Counted from the stretch's first letter, positions 17,700 through 27,329 are shown. The stretch is DNA of 64,000 bases from Pseudomonas sp. JAI120 (GCF_014207255.1 NZ_JACHCZ010000001.1:1789378-1853377), one strand, 5' to 3'. A program made the numbers and translations. Notes: generated from the letters alone by a model not told the origin.

Positions 17700-18509
17700 T
17701 CAACTGCGTTTGTTACCCGGCATCGCTTTAACGGCACCGCTGGCGATCAACTCGGCCAGTTCGGCAACGTCCAGCAATGCGCACATGTGTTCGATCACGG
17801 TACCTGCCAGCCAAGGCCGCTGGCCCCGGTGGCTGCGCCATTTGATTTCATTCGGGTCCAGGCGCAGCGAGCGGCTGACTTGATGTACCGCCAGCCCCCA
17901 TTCGTAGCCCTGCACCGAGATCACGTATTGCAAGCCTTGGCGGAAGTCATCGCGGTAGCGGTCGGGCATCACCCAGCGCGCGGTGTCCAGTACCTTGAGG
18001 TTACCGGCCTGGCTCGGCAGGATGCCCAGGAACCACTCCGGCTGCCCGAACAGCGGCGTCAATTCCTGGCCTTCCAGGGAATAGATCGAGCCCAGGCACA
18101 CCAGCGGCACCGCCAGGGTCAACCCGGCGACGTCAAACAGCAAACATTCGAACGGCTCGGCAGCCCAGGCCGGGCGATCATCGCCGCTCACCGGCGGTGG
18201 CGTGATGCTCGGCGGCAGGTGCACTTCCACGACCGGCTCGACCACCGCAGGCGCGACGGGCGTGACCACCGGGACGACAACCGGCACGCTCACAGGCGCA
18301 ACGAGCGCATCACGGGCCTGTTCTTCCAATACAGCCAACTGGAACTCATCCAGGCTGCTCGACGACGGCACTTCGACCACCGGCTCCAGCACCAGAATCG
18401 GTTCCGGCAATTCTTCCGCGGTCGCGTCCTGCAGCAAGGCATCCAGGTAGGATTCCAGTGCCAGTTGCGGGCGGGTCTTGACCTTGAATTCGACGGGACG
18501 GTTCATCAT
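17700..18509 (-). CDS. parP: CheW-like array-integration protein ParP
   Basis: 269 residues. A long acidic, Pro/Val-rich N-terminal half (VVVPVVTPVAPAVVEPVVEV) leads to a C-terminal CheW-like domain (ECLLFDVAGLTLAVPLVCLG, YVISVQGYEWGLAVHQVS). In Vibrio, ParP links the ParA-like ParC to CheA through its CheW-like AIF domain and holds arrays at the pole. The gene follows the ParA-like gene with a 1-bp stop/start overlap (TGATG), the same order as in vibrios. The name rests on order and architecture. Confidence 0.82.
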   Translation of the reverse strand: MMNRPVEFKVKTRPQLALESYLDALLQDATAEELPEPILVLEPVVEVPSSSSLDEFQLAVLEEQARDALVAPVSVPVVVPVVTPVAPAVVEPVVEVHLPPSITPPPVSGDDRPAWAAEPFECLLFDVAGLTLAVPLVCLGSIYSLEGQELTPLFGQPEWFLGILPSQAGNLKVLDTARWVMPDRYRDDFRQGLQYVISVQGYEWGLAVHQVSRSLRLDPNEIKWRSHRGQRPWLAGTVIEHMCALLDVAELAELIASGAVKAMPGNKRS

Positions 18510-19297
18510 CAGGCCACCTGCGCCACAAGCTGCTGGGACAGCAGGTGCTTGAGCAATGCACGGTAAGCCAGCACGCCACGGCTTTTACCGTCGAACTGCG
18601 ACGGCGTGAGGCCGGCACGGCTGGCATCGCGCAGGCGCGTGTCCACCGGGATGTAACCATTCCAGATGGTCTCCGGGTAGGCGTCGCGCAGTACGCGCAA
18701 GGTGCCGAGGGACGCCTGGGTGCGGCGGTCGAACAGTGTGGGCACGATGCTGTAGGGCAACGCCTGTTTGCGCGAACGGTTGATCATCGCCAGGGTGCTG
18801 ACCATACGCTCCAGGCCTTTGACCGCCAGGTGCTCGGTCTGCACCGGTATCACCAGTTGCTGGCTGGCCGCCAAGGCGTTGACCATCAGCACGCCGAGCA
18901 ACGGCGGGCTGTCGATGATGGCGTAGTCGAAGTCCTGCCACAGTTGCGCCAGGGTCTTGGCAATCACCAGGCCGAGGCCGCTCTGCCCCGGCGACTGGCG
19001 CTCCAGGGTGGCCAGCGCGGTACTGGACGGCAGCAGGGAAATGCTTTCGTTACTGGTGGGCAACAGCAATTGCCCGGGCAGGTCGGCCGGTACGTTGCCT
19101 TTGTGCAGGAACAGGTCGTAGTTGCTGTGCTCCAGCGCATCCGGGTCGTAGCCGAAATAGCTGGTCATCGAGCCGTGGGGGTCGAGGTCGACCACGACCA
19201 CACGCTTGCCCGCCTCGGCCAGCAAGCCGGCTAAAGCGATGGAGGTGGTGGTCTTGCCGACTCCACCTTTTTGATTGGCAACTGCCCAGACTCTCAT
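18509..19297 (-). CDS. parC: ParA-like ATPase ParC (chemosensory array placement)
   Basis: 262 residues beginning MRVWAVANQKGGVGKTTTSI with the deviant Walker A, then VVVDLDPHGS and DYAIIDSPPLLG, as in ParA/MinD ATPases. Members in che operons position chemotaxis arrays at the old pole and distribute them at division. The ATG at 19297 starts the family's N terminus; an upstream extension is not conserved-looking. It is coupled to parP by a 1-bp overlap. Confidence 0.87.
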   Translation of the reverse strand: MRVWAVANQKGGVGKTTTSIALAGLLAEAGKRVVVVDLDPHGSMTSYFGYDPDALEHSNYDLFLHKGNVPADLPGQLLLPTSNESISLLPSSTALATLERQSPGQSGLGLVIAKTLAQLWQDFDYAIIDSPPLLGVLMVNALAASQQLVIPVQTEHLAVKGLERMVSTLAMINRSRKQALPYSIVPTLFDRRTQASLGTLRVLRDAYPETIWNGYIPVDTRLRDASRAGLTPSQFDGKSRGVLAYRALLKHLLSQQLVAQVA

Positions 19298-19348
19298 TCG
19301 GATGGTTCCTCCCGGTGGGCACACGCGCGACCGAGACATTGCATAAGG

Positions 19349-20242
19349 TTATTGAGCCGGCGACGGAGAATTGACGGCACTCTGCTGAACCGGCGGCTTT
19401 GCAGGGGCCGGTGCAGTTTGTGTGCCAGCGCGCTTCAAGGCCGCATCCGGTGTTGCATTGGCGGTACCGGTACCGGTCAGGCTACGGCGCACCTCCAGGT
19501 TTCGGGACACCACCAAGACCACCCGACGGTTGCGTGCGCGGCCTTCGAGCGTGGCGTTATTGGCCACCGGCTGGAACTCGCCATACCCCACCGACGCCAG
19601 GCGCCCAGGGTTCACGCCCTGCATCGCGAGCATGCGTACGATGCTCGCGGCACGGGCCGATGACAGCTCCCAGTTGGTCGGGTACTGAGCATTACTGATC
19701 GGCACATTGTCGGTAAAGCCTTCAACGTGGATCGGGTTTTCAAACGGTTTGAGGATCGCCGCGACCTTGTCGATGATGGTGAACGCCTGGTCGCTGGGCA
19801 ACGCATCGGCACTGGCGAACAGCAGGCTGGAATTGAGTTCGATCTCTACCCACAACTCATTGCCGCGCACGGTCATCTGGTTGGAACTGATCAGGTCGCC
19901 AAACGCGGCACTGATGTCATCGGCGATGCTTTTCAGCGGATCACTGGTGCCGCCCACGCCGGCAGCGGTTTCGTCACTGTCGTTGACCAGCGGCTTGGCC
20001 GGGGTCACGGTCTTGGGCCGCTCTTCGCCGATGGGGATCGGCTTGAGCGAGCGGTCGGCGTCATTGAACACACCGATCAGCGCCTGGGAAATGACCTTGT
20101 ACTTGCCTTCGTTGATCGACGAGATGGAATACATCACCACGAAAAAGGCGAACAGCAAGGTGATGAAGTCCGCGTAGGACACCAGCCACCGTTCATGGTT
20201 GACGTGTTCTTCAGGCTCGCGACGGCGACGGCTCATTGGCAA
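19349..20242 (-). CDS. motD: Flagellar motor protein MotD (MotB-type stator)
   Basis: 297 residues. A single N-terminal membrane helix (WLVSYADFITLLFAFFVVMYS) contains the proton-binding Asp in SYADF. A C-terminal OmpA-like peptidoglycan-binding domain follows (EGFTDNVPISN, NWELSSARAASIVRML, NRRVVLVV), then a Pro/Ala-rich tail. It pairs with MotC as the second stator of Pseudomonas polar flagella, important for swarming and movement in viscous media. Starts 9 bp after motC. Confidence 0.92.
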   Translation of the reverse strand: MPMSRRRREPEEHVNHERWLVSYADFITLLFAFFVVMYSISSINEGKYKVISQALIGVFNDADRSLKPIPIGEERPKTVTPAKPLVNDSDETAAGVGGTSDPLKSIADDISAAFGDLISSNQMTVRGNELWVEIELNSSLLFASADALPSDQAFTIIDKVAAILKPFENPIHVEGFTDNVPISNAQYPTNWELSSARAASIVRMLAMQGVNPGRLASVGYGEFQPVANNATLEGRARNRRVVLVVSRNLEVRRSLTGTGTANATPDAALKRAGTQTAPAPAKPPVQQSAVNSPSPAQ

Positions 20243-20251
20243 TACTCCCCA

Positions 20252-20992
20252 TCAATCCATGAAGCCCTGGAGCTTCAATTCGATGGAGCGCGGGTTCTCG
20301 CCCTCGGCAATCGACAGGATGCCTTCAAGCAGCATCTCGCGGTAACGGGACTGGCGCATGGCGATCGACTTGAGCTTGCTGGCCACCGGCAACAGCACCA
20401 GGTTGGCACTGGCCACCCCGTAGATCGTCGCGACGAACGCCACGGCAATGCCGCTGCCCAGTTGCGACGGATCGGCCAGGTTGCCCATCACATGGATCAG
20501 GCCCATCACCGCACCGATGATGCCGATGGTCGGCGCGTAGCCGCCCATGCTTTCAAATACTTTGGCGGCGTTGATGTCGCGGCTTTCCTGGGTGTAGAAA
20601 TCCACTTCGAGAATGCTGCGGATCGCTTCCGGCTCGGCGCCGTCCACCAGCAATTGCAGGCCTTTGCGCGAGTAGCTGTCGGGTTCGGCATCGGCCACGC
20701 CCTCAAGGCCCAGCAGGCCTTCCTTGCGCGCGGTGAGGCTCCAGTTGACCACACGGTCGATGCCACCGGCCAAGTCGACACGCGGCGGAAAAATGATCCA
20801 GATGAGGATTTGCATTGCACGCTTGAACGAACTCATCGGTGACTGCAGCAACGCGGCGCCCACCGTGCCGCCAATCACGATCAGCGCCGCCGGGCCATTG
20901 GCCAGGGCGCCAAGGTGACCGCCTTCGAGGTAGTTGCCGCCAATAATGGCGACAAACGCCAGGATGATGCCGATCAGGCTCAATACATCCAT
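20252..20992 (-). CDS. motC: Flagellar motor protein MotC (MotA-type stator)
   Basis: 246 residues with four membrane helices and the MotA-family cytoplasmic loop. The first helix is LIGIILAFVAIIGGNYLEGG, and the last pair surrounds GGYAPTIGIIGAVMGLIHVM and AVAFVATIYGVASANLVLLPVA. It forms the proton channel with MotD. The start overlaps the cheB stop (TGATG), so the two are translationally coupled. Confidence 0.92.
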   Translation of the reverse strand: MDVLSLIGIILAFVAIIGGNYLEGGHLGALANGPAALIVIGGTVGAALLQSPMSSFKRAMQILIWIIFPPRVDLAGGIDRVVNWSLTARKEGLLGLEGVADAEPDSYSRKGLQLLVDGAEPEAIRSILEVDFYTQESRDINAAKVFESMGGYAPTIGIIGAVMGLIHVMGNLADPSQLGSGIAVAFVATIYGVASANLVLLPVASKLKSIAMRQSRYREMLLEGILSIAEGENPRSIELKLQGFMD

Positions 20993-22116
20993 CAGAGGCA
21001 GGCCTCCACCAGATGCTTGCCGATGTCGTCCAGGCTGTAGACGGCGTCGGCCAGGTCAGCCTTGACGATGGCCATGGGCATGCCATAGATCACGCAGCTG
21101 GCTTCGTCCTGTGCCCAGATCGCACTGCCGCCCTGCTTGAGCAGGCGCGCGCCTTCACGGCCATCGGCGCCCATGCCGGTGAGCACCACCGCCAGAACTT
21201 TGTCGCCGTAGGACTTGGCCGCCGAACCGAAGGTGATGTCCACGCACGGCTTGTAGTTGAGGCGTTCGTCGCCCGGCAGGATTTTGATCGCGCCACGGGC
21301 ATCGACCATCATCTGCTTGCCGCCTGGGGCCAGCAACGCCAGGCCAGGACGCAGGATGTCGCCATCCTCGGCTTCCTTGACGCTGATGCGGCACAGCTTG
21401 TCCAGGCGCTCGGCGAAGGCCTTGGTGAACGCAGCGGGCATGTGCTGGATCAATACGATCGGCGCCGGGAAGTTGGCCGGCAATTGGGTCAACACGCGCT
21501 GCAAGGCTACCGGGCCACCGGTGGAGGTGCCGATGGCGACCAGTTTATAAGCCTTGCGCTTGGGCGCAGGCGACTGGGCAGCCGCCGGTGCCGACGTGCG
21601 CACCGGCGGCACGGCAGGCCGTGCAACCGGCGCAGACGCCGGGCGACTGAACGAGGAACTGGTCGGCGCAGCCACCGGTGCCGGCGCAGGGGCTGGCGCG
21701 CTGAACAGGCTGCGGCGGTTGCTGCGGGAAATACTGTGGACTTTCTCGCACAGCAGTTGCTTGACCTTCTCGGGATTACGCGAGATGTCTTCGAAATTCT
21801 TCGGCAGGAAGTCCACCGCACCCGCATCCAACGCGTCGAGGGTCACTCGGGCGCCTTCGTGGGTCAGCGAGGAGAACATCAATACCGGGGTCGGGCAGCG
21901 TTGCATGATATGCCGAACTGCCGTGATGCCATCCATCATCGGCATCTCGTAGTCCATGGTGATCACGTCCGGCTTCAACGCAATGGCTTGATCAATCGCC
22001 TCTTTGCCGTTGGTGGCCGTGCCGACCACCTGGATACTTGGATCGGCGGAAAGAATTTCCGAGACGCGGCGGCGGAAGAAACCCGAATCGTCCACCACCA
22101 GGACCTTGACTGCCAT
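20992..22116 (-). CDS. cheB: Protein-glutamate methylesterase CheB
   Basis: 374 residues. The receiver domain ([14 protein letters not shown], Asp in [12 protein letters not shown]) is joined by a Pro/Ala-rich linker to the methylesterase domain with catalytic Ser in IGTSTGGP, His in LIQHMP and Asp in [11 protein letters not shown]. It removes receptor methyl groups after phosphorylation by CheA. The ATG at 22116 has GGAG upstream; upstream in-frame residues have no ribosome site. Confidence 0.94.
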   Translation of the reverse strand: MAVKVLVVDDSGFFRRRVSEILSADPSIQVVGTATNGKEAIDQAIALKPDVITMDYEMPMMDGITAVRHIMQRCPTPVLMFSSLTHEGARVTLDALDAGAVDFLPKNFEDISRNPEKVKQLLCEKVHSISRSNRRSLFSAPAPAPAPVAAPTSSSFSRPASAPVARPAVPPVRTSAPAAAQSPAPKRKAYKLVAIGTSTGGPVALQRVLTQLPANFPAPIVLIQHMPAAFTKAFAERLDKLCRISVKEAEDGDILRPGLALLAPGGKQMMVDARGAIKILPGDERLNYKPCVDITFGSAAKSYGDKVLAVVLTGMGADGREGARLLKQGGSAIWAQDEASCVIYGMPMAIVKADLADAVYSLDDIGKHLVEACL

Positions 22117-22164
22117 AAACACTCCGTTAGGTGGGGTGGGCAATACCGCCGTGCCCCACCAGAA

Positions 22165-24387
22165 TCAAATACGCCGAGCGGCGTAACGCTTGAGCATGCT
22201 CGGAACATCGAGAATCAGCGCGATCCGGCCGTCACCGGTGATGGTCGCACCCGACATGCCCGGGGTTCCCTGCAGCATTTTGCCCAAAGGCTTGATGACC
22301 ACTTCTTCCTGGCCAACCAGTTGATCGACGACAAAGCCGATACGCTGGGTGCCCACGGAGAGAATCACCACATGGCCTTCGCGCTGCTCTTCATGGGCAG
22401 CCGAAGCAACCAGCCAGCGCTTGAGGTAGAACAGCGGCAACGCCTTGTCCCGTACGATCACCACTTCCTGGCCGTCGACCACGTTGGTGCGCGACAGATC
22501 AAGGTGGAAGATCTCGTTGACGTTGACCAGCGGGAAGGCGAATGCCTGGTTGCCCAGCATCACCATCAGGGTCGGCATGATCGCCAAGGTCAACGGCACC
22601 TTGATGACGATCTTGGAGCCCTGGCCCTTGGTCGAGTAGATGTTGATCGAGCCGTTGAGCTGGCTGATCTTGGTCTTCACCACGTCCATGCCCACGCCAC
22701 GGCCCGACACGTCGGAAATCTCGGTCTTGGTCGAGAAGCCAGGGGCGAAGATCAGGTTGTAGCACTCGGTGTCGGTCAGGCGGTCGGCGGCGTCCTTGTC
22801 CATCACGCCACGCTTGACGGCAATATTGCGCAGAATCGTCGGGTCCATGCCCTTGCCGTCATCGGTGATCGACAGCAGGATGTGGTCGCCTTCCTGCTCT
22901 GCCGCCAGGATCACCTTGCCGCCACGGGACTTGCCCGAGGCTTCGCGTTCTTCCGGGGTTTCGACACCGTGGTCGACAGCGTTGCGCACCAAGTGGACCA
23001 GCGGGTCGGCCAGGGCCTCGACAAGGTTTTTGTCGAGGTCGGTTTCTTCACCCACCAGTTCCAGGTTGATCTCTTTCTTCAGTTGGCGCGCGAGGTCGCG
23101 AACCAGGCGCGGGAAGCGGCCGAAGACTTTCTTGATCGGTTGCATCCGCGTTTTCATCACCGCGGTTTGCAGGTCGGCGGTGACCACGTCGAGGTTCGAC
23201 ACGGCCTTCTGCATGGCTTCATCGCCACTGCTCAGGCCCAGGCGCACCAGGCGGTTACGCACCAGTACCAGCTCGCCGACCATGTTCATGATGTCGTCCA
23301 GACGCGCGGTATCGACCCGTACGGTGGTTTCGGCTTCACTGGCCGGTTTTTCCGCGACCGGTGCGGCAGCGGCACGCGCTGGAGCCGGGGCAGCAGCCGG
23401 CGCAGGCGCAGGCTTGGCGGCGGGCGCGGCGGCTTTGGCGGCAACCGGTGCCGCCGTGGCCGCAGCAGCGGCTGGGGCGGCAGCGGCGGCTGGGGCGACT
23501 TCGGTGAACTTGCCCTTGCCGTGCAAATCGTCCAGCAACGCTTCGAATTCGTGATCGGAGATCAACCCATCGTCCGCAGGCTTGGCACCGGCAGCCGGTG
23601 TTGCGGGTGTAGCGGCGACGGCCGGCAAGGCGTCGGCCGCGAAGGTGCCCTTGCCATGCAACTGGTCGAGCAGCGCTTCGAATTCGTCGTCGGTGATATC
23701 GGTGCTGACAGGTGCAGCGGGCGCATCCGCAGCAGGCTCGGCACCGGCAGGCGCCACGGCGTCGGCCGCGAACTGGCCCTTGCCGTGCAATTGGTCGAGC
23801 AGGGACTCGAACTCAGCGTCGGTAATGTCTTCGCTGCTCGGCGCGGCGGCCGGGGCAACGGCGGCTGGGGCTTCGGCCTCAGCCTTGACGGCACTGAGGG
23901 AATTGAGCAGTTGCTCGAACTCGCTGTCCGTCACATCCGCTTCAGGCTCCACCACCGGTTCCGGCGCGGCTTCGACCACCGGCGCTGCCGAGGTATCGGC
24001 CGGCTCGGCATAGCGCGCCAGGGCGGCCAGCAGTTCCGGAGTGGCTGCGGTGATCGGGGCACGTTCGCGCACTTCGCTGAACATGCCGTTGACCGCATCC
24101 AGTGCTTCGAGAATCACGTCCATCAACTCCGAATCAACGTGACGCTCACCCTTGCGCAGGATGTCGAACACGTTCTCGGCGATGTGGCAGCACTCCACCA
24201 GCTCATGGAGCTGGAGGAAGCCGGCGCCCCCTTTTACAGTATGAAAACCGCGAAAAATTGCATTGAGCAGGTTCGCATCATCCGGGCGGCTTTCCAGCTC
24301 GACCAGTTGTTCGGACAGTTGCTCTAAAATTTCGCCGGCCTCTACAAGGAAATCCTGAAGGATCTCTTCATCGGCGCCGAAGCTCAT
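22165..24387 (-). CDS. cheA: Chemotaxis histidine kinase CheA with repeated linker motif
   Basis: 740 residues. The P1 Hpt domain has phospho-accepting His49 in RGFHTVKGGAG. No classical P2 domain is visible. Instead residues ~151-295 hold four copies of an acidic motif (D-x-EFExLL, the last three followed by LHGKG) separated by Ala/Pro-rich linkers, then a longer Ala/Pro stretch to ~350. Dimerisation, ATPase (HLVRNAVDHGVE, DDGKGM, GRGVGMDVV) and CheW-like P5 domains follow. It phosphorylates CheY and CheB in response to receptors. Sits between cheZ and cheB. Confidence 0.95.
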   Translation of the reverse strand: MSFGADEEILQDFLVEAGEILEQLSEQLVELESRPDDANLLNAIFRGFHTVKGGAGFLQLHELVECCHIAENVFDILRKGERHVDSELMDVILEALDAVNGMFSEVRERAPITAATPELLAALARYAEPADTSAAPVVEAAPEPVVEPEADVTDSEFEQLLNSLSAVKAEAEAPAAVAPAAAPSSEDITDAEFESLLDQLHGKGQFAADAVAPAGAEPAADAPAAPVSTDITDDEFEALLDQLHGKGTFAADALPAVAATPATPAAGAKPADDGLISDHEFEALLDDLHGKGKFTEVAPAAAAAPAAAAATAAPVAAKAAAPAAKPAPAPAAAPAPARAAAAPVAEKPASEAETTVRVDTARLDDIMNMVGELVLVRNRLVRLGLSSGDEAMQKAVSNLDVVTADLQTAVMKTRMQPIKKVFGRFPRLVRDLARQLKKEINLELVGEETDLDKNLVEALADPLVHLVRNAVDHGVETPEEREASGKSRGGKVILAAEQEGDHILLSITDDGKGMDPTILRNIAVKRGVMDKDAADRLTDTECYNLIFAPGFSTKTEISDVSGRGVGMDVVKTKISQLNGSINIYSTKGQGSKIVIKVPLTLAIMPTLMVMLGNQAFAFPLVNVNEIFHLDLSRTNVVDGQEVVIVRDKALPLFYLKRWLVASAAHEEQREGHVVILSVGTQRIGFVVDQLVGQEEVVIKPLGKMLQGTPGMSGATITGDGRIALILDVPSMLKRYAARRI

Positions 24388-24398
24388 GTGGGTGCTCC

Positions 24399-25187
24399 TT
24401 AGAAGCCTAAACTGGATAACAGGTCATCTACGTCATCCTGACCTGACACAACGTCTTCACGTTTATCGGCATGAATCTGCGGACCTTCACCCTTGGCGAG
24501 ATGTTTTTGTGGATCTTTTTCAGAAAGGATCGCTTCGCGGTCATGTTCGATGCCGGCAAAACGGTCTACCTGGCCGGCCATGAGTACCAATTTGAGCAGG
24601 TTGCTTTCCACTTCGGTGACCAACTGGGTCACACGCTTGATCACCTGACCGGTCAGGTCCTGGTAATCCTGGGCCAGCAGAATGTCATTGAGGTTGCTGG
24701 AAACCGTGCGGTTTTCCTGCTCGCTGCGTGACAGGAACCCTTCGACCCGACGGGCCAGCTCACGAAACTCTTCTGCACCGACTTCACGGCGCATGAAGCG
24801 GCCCCAGTCAACGCTGAGCGCCTGGGCTTCCGTGGCCATGCCGTTGACCAGGGGCGTGGCGTTTTCCACCAGGTCCATGGTGCGGTTGGCCGCCGCCTCA
24901 GTCAGCCTGACCACATAGGACAGGCGTTCGGTGGCGTCGGTGATCTGCGAAATCTCTTCGGCCTGGGGCATGTGCGGGTCAATCTGGAAATTGACGATTG
25001 CACTGTGCAGCTCGCGTGTGAGCTTGCCCACTTCCTGGTACAGGCCGCGGTCACGGGTCTGGTTAAGCTCATGGATTAACTGCACCGCGTCGCCGAAATG
25101 GCCTTTTTCAAGGCTGTCGACCAACTGGTGAGCATGCTTTTTCAGGGTCGACTCAAAGTCGCCCTGTGACGTTTCTTTATGCTCCAT
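24399..25187 (-). CDS. cheZ: CheY-P phosphatase CheZ
   Basis: 262 residues, a long helical protein with the catalytic Gln in LLAQDYQDLTGQVIKRV and the C-terminal CheY-binding peptide (DDVDDLLSSLGF). It removes phosphate from CheY to reset motor direction. 12 bp separate it from cheA and 18 bp from cheY. Confidence 0.93.
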   Translation of the reverse strand: MEHKETSQGDFESTLKKHAHQLVDSLEKGHFGDAVQLIHELNQTRDRGLYQEVGKLTRELHSAIVNFQIDPHMPQAEEISQITDATERLSYVVRLTEAAANRTMDLVENATPLVNGMATEAQALSVDWGRFMRREVGAEEFRELARRVEGFLSRSEQENRTVSSNLNDILLAQDYQDLTGQVIKRVTQLVTEVESNLLKLVLMAGQVDRFAGIEHDREAILSEKDPQKHLAKGEGPQIHADKREDVVSGQDDVDDLLSSLGF

Positions 25188-25205
25188 AGCTCCCCCGCGA
25201 TGGCA

Positions 25206-25580
25206 TCAGCCGTGGATGCGTTCGAAGATCTTTTCGATCTTCTCTTTCAAGGCCTGTGCAGTGAATGGTTTGACCACGTAACCGTTAACCCCGGCCTGGG
25301 CAGCTTCGATGATCTGTTCACGTTTGGCTTCGGCGGTCACCATCAACACGGGAAGGCTGCGCAATTTTTCGTCGGCACGCACGTGGCGCAACAAGTCGAT
25401 ACCGGTCATGCCCGGCATGTTCCAGTCCGTTACCAGAAAGTCGATGCTCCCGCTGTTGAGGATCGGAATCGCCGTAAGGCCATCATCCGCCTCGACCGTG
25501 TTTGTGAACCCCAGGTCACGCAACAGGTTTTTTATGATCCGCCGCATCGTTGAGAAGTCATCAACGATGAGGATTTTCAT
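25206..25580 (-). CDS. cheY: Chemotaxis response regulator CheY
   Basis: 124 residues, a single receiver domain: [15 protein letters not shown], phospho-acceptor Asp in [11 protein letters not shown], Thr in MVTAEAK and Lys in VVKPFTAQ. It binds FliM at the motor. The ATG at 25580 matches the family, but only a weak GGA lies at a useful distance. A strong GGAGG sits 5 bp before an in-frame TTG at 25592, so a 4-residue longer form is possible. It follows a 169-bp gap after fliA. Confidence 0.93.
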   Translation of the reverse strand: MKILIVDDFSTMRRIIKNLLRDLGFTNTVEADDGLTAIPILNSGSIDFLVTDWNMPGMTGIDLLRHVRADEKLRSLPVLMVTAEAKREQIIEAAQAGVNGYVVKPFTAQALKEKIEKIFERIHG

Positions 25581-25693
25581 GTTCTTGTCCAATTCGACCT
25601 CCAAGCAGTCTTAAACGCGCCCAGCACCTGGACGCGCCATTTCAATCAACAGGCATACACAACAAGGACTGCCAGGGGCACCACGGGTCGAAC

Positions 25694-25718
25694 CCGCGAA
25701 GGCCAATCACCTTCGCGG
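25694..25718. repeat. Inverted repeat in the fliA-cheY gap
   Basis: CCGCGAAGG, 7 bases, CCTTCGCGG is a perfect 9-bp dyad. No T run follows on the minus strand, so it is not a typical terminator. It may form a stem in the transcript between fliA and cheY. Confidence 0.5.
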
Positions 25719-25749
25719 TATCGCTTTGCAGTGCTCCCCACACTGCCTG

Positions 25750-26490
25750 TCAGCGCGCTCGCCACTCTCCCAAACGCCCCCGCAAGCGGGCCGCGCACTG
25801 GCTGTGCAACTGGCTGACACGCGATTCGCTGACCCCCAGGACCTCACCGATTTCCTTGAGGTTCAGCTCTTCGTCGTAGTACAGCGCCAACACCAACCGC
25901 TCACGCTCCGGCAAGTTGGCAATGGCGTCCGCCAACGCCCCCTGGAAACGCTCATCTTCCAGGTCACGCGACGGCTCCATATGCGTGCTCGCGCCGTCCT
26001 CATGCAGCCCTTCGTGTTCGCCGTCCTGCAACAGGTCGTCGAAACTGAACAGGCGGCTGCCCAAGGTATCGTTCAAAATCCCGTAATAATCGTCGAGACT
26101 CAATTGGAGTTCGGCCGCAACTTCGTGATCTTTAGCGTCGCGACCGGTTTTTGCTTCAATTGCACGAATTGCGTCACTGACCATGCGTGTATTGCGGTGC
26201 ACCGAACGCGGTGCCCAGTCACCTTTGCGCACTTCGTCGAGCATCGCGCCACGGATGCGGATCCCCGCATACGTCTCGAAACTCGCGCCCTTGCTCGCGT
26301 CGTACTTGGTCGACACTTCGAGCAGGCCGATCATGCCCGCCTGGATCAGGTCTTCGACCTGGACGCTGGCGGGCAGGCGTGCCAGCAGGTGATAGGCAAT
26401 CCGCTTGACCAGTGGCGCATAGCGCTCGATCAACTCGCCCTGGCTGTCACGGGCAGACTTCTTGTATGCGTTATAGCCGTTCGCTGTCAT
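25750..26490 (-). CDS. fliA: Flagellar sigma factor FliA (sigma-28)
   Basis: 246 residues with sigma-70 family regions 2 to 4: LIERYAPLVKRIAYHLLARL (region 1.2/2), DLIQAGMIGLLEVSTKYD and RIRGAMLDEVR (region 2), and the region 4 helix-turn-helix LNLKEIGEVLGVSESRVSQL. It directs transcription of late genes such as fliC and cheV. The ATG at 26490 overlaps the fleN stop by 4 bp (ATGA). Confidence 0.95.
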   Translation of the reverse strand: MTANGYNAYKKSARDSQGELIERYAPLVKRIAYHLLARLPASVQVEDLIQAGMIGLLEVSTKYDASKGASFETYAGIRIRGAMLDEVRKGDWAPRSVHRNTRMVSDAIRAIEAKTGRDAKDHEVAAELQLSLDDYYGILNDTLGSRLFSFDDLLQDGEHEGLHEDGASTHMEPSRDLEDERFQGALADAIANLPERERLVLALYYDEELNLKEIGEVLGVSESRVSQLHSQCAARLRGRLGEWRAR

Positions 26491-27320
26491 AGCACCGGTC
26501 CTGCGCTCGTCTGATGCACCAATCGCTCGACGAAAAACTCCAGATGCCCCCGAGGGTTGGCAGGCAACGGCCAGGTATCGACCTTCTGGGCAATAGCCTT
26601 GAACGCCAATGCGCATTTGGAACGAGGGAACGCTTCGTAGACTGCACGCTGCTTTTGCACAGCCTTGCGCACACACTCGTCGTAGGGAACTGCACCGACG
26701 TATTGTAAGGCGACATCGAGAAAGCGATCCGTGACCTTGGTCAACTTGGCGAACAGGTTGCGACCTTCCTGCGGGCTCTGGGCCATGTTAGCCAGGACGC
26801 GGAAGCGGTTCATGCCGTAGTCACGGTTAAGCAGTTTGATCAGGGCGTAGGCGTCGGTGATCGAGGTGGGTTCATCGCAGACCACCAGCAAGACTTCCTG
26901 CGCCGCGCGCACGAAGCTGACCACGGACTCGCCGATCCCGGCGGCGGTGTCGATCACCAGCACGTCGAGGTTGTCGCCGATGTCACTGAAGGCCTGGATC
27001 AGGCCGGCATGCTGCGCCGGGCTCAGGTGCACCATGCTCTGGGTGCCGGAGGCAGCCGGCACGATGCGGATCCCGCCAGGGCCCTGGAGCAGCACATCGC
27101 GCAGCTCACAACGCCCCTCGATCACATCGGCAAGGGTGTGTTTGGGGGTCAGCCCCAGCAGAACGTCGACGTTCGCCAGTCCCAGGTCAGCATCCAGCAG
27201 CATGACGCGACGGCCAAGCTCTGCCAGGGCCAGGGACAAATTCACTGACACGTTAGTTTTTCCGACGCCACCTTTGCCGCCGGTCACCGCGATCACCTGT
27301 ACGGGATGCATGCTGCCCAT
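26487..27320 (-). CDS. fleN: Flagellar number regulator FleN (FlhG)
   Basis: A 277-residue MinD-like ATPase: IAVTGGKGGVGKTNVSVNL deviant Walker A, LLDADLGLANVDVLLGL, and VLVIDTAAGIGESV. FleN restrains FleQ and keeps the flagellar count at one or a few. The ATG at 27320 gives MGSMHPVQV, close to the known P. aeruginosa N terminus. An AAGG ribosome site lies in the last codons of the small ORF upstream. Confidence 0.93.
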   Translation of the reverse strand: MGSMHPVQVIAVTGGKGGVGKTNVSVNLSLALAELGRRVMLLDADLGLANVDVLLGLTPKHTLADVIEGRCELRDVLLQGPGGIRIVPAASGTQSMVHLSPAQHAGLIQAFSDIGDNLDVLVIDTAAGIGESVVSFVRAAQEVLLVVCDEPTSITDAYALIKLLNRDYGMNRFRVLANMAQSPQEGRNLFAKLTKVTDRFLDVALQYVGAVPYDECVRKAVQKQRAVYEAFPRSKCALAFKAIAQKVDTWPLPANPRGHLEFFVERLVHQTSAGPVL

Positions 27321-27329
27321 TTTATTTCT

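Noticed and set aside
23340..23500. Repeated GCC/GGC-rich units in cheA looking like a short tandem repeat array.
   Set aside because: Explained by the Ala/Pro-rich linker; units vary in sequence and there are no spacers, so this is neither CRISPR nor a minisatellite.
21013..24327. A very long open frame on the plus strand across cheB and cheA (over 1100 codons).
   Set aside because: It mirrors the codon pattern of the opposite strand in GC-rich DNA, has low-complexity His/Arg/Gly composition and no domain; cheA and cheB on the minus strand are certain.
25681..25705. GGGTCGAACCC resembles a tRNA T-arm in the fliA-cheY gap.
   Set aside because: No acceptor stem, D-arm or anticodon arm can be drawn around it on either strand.
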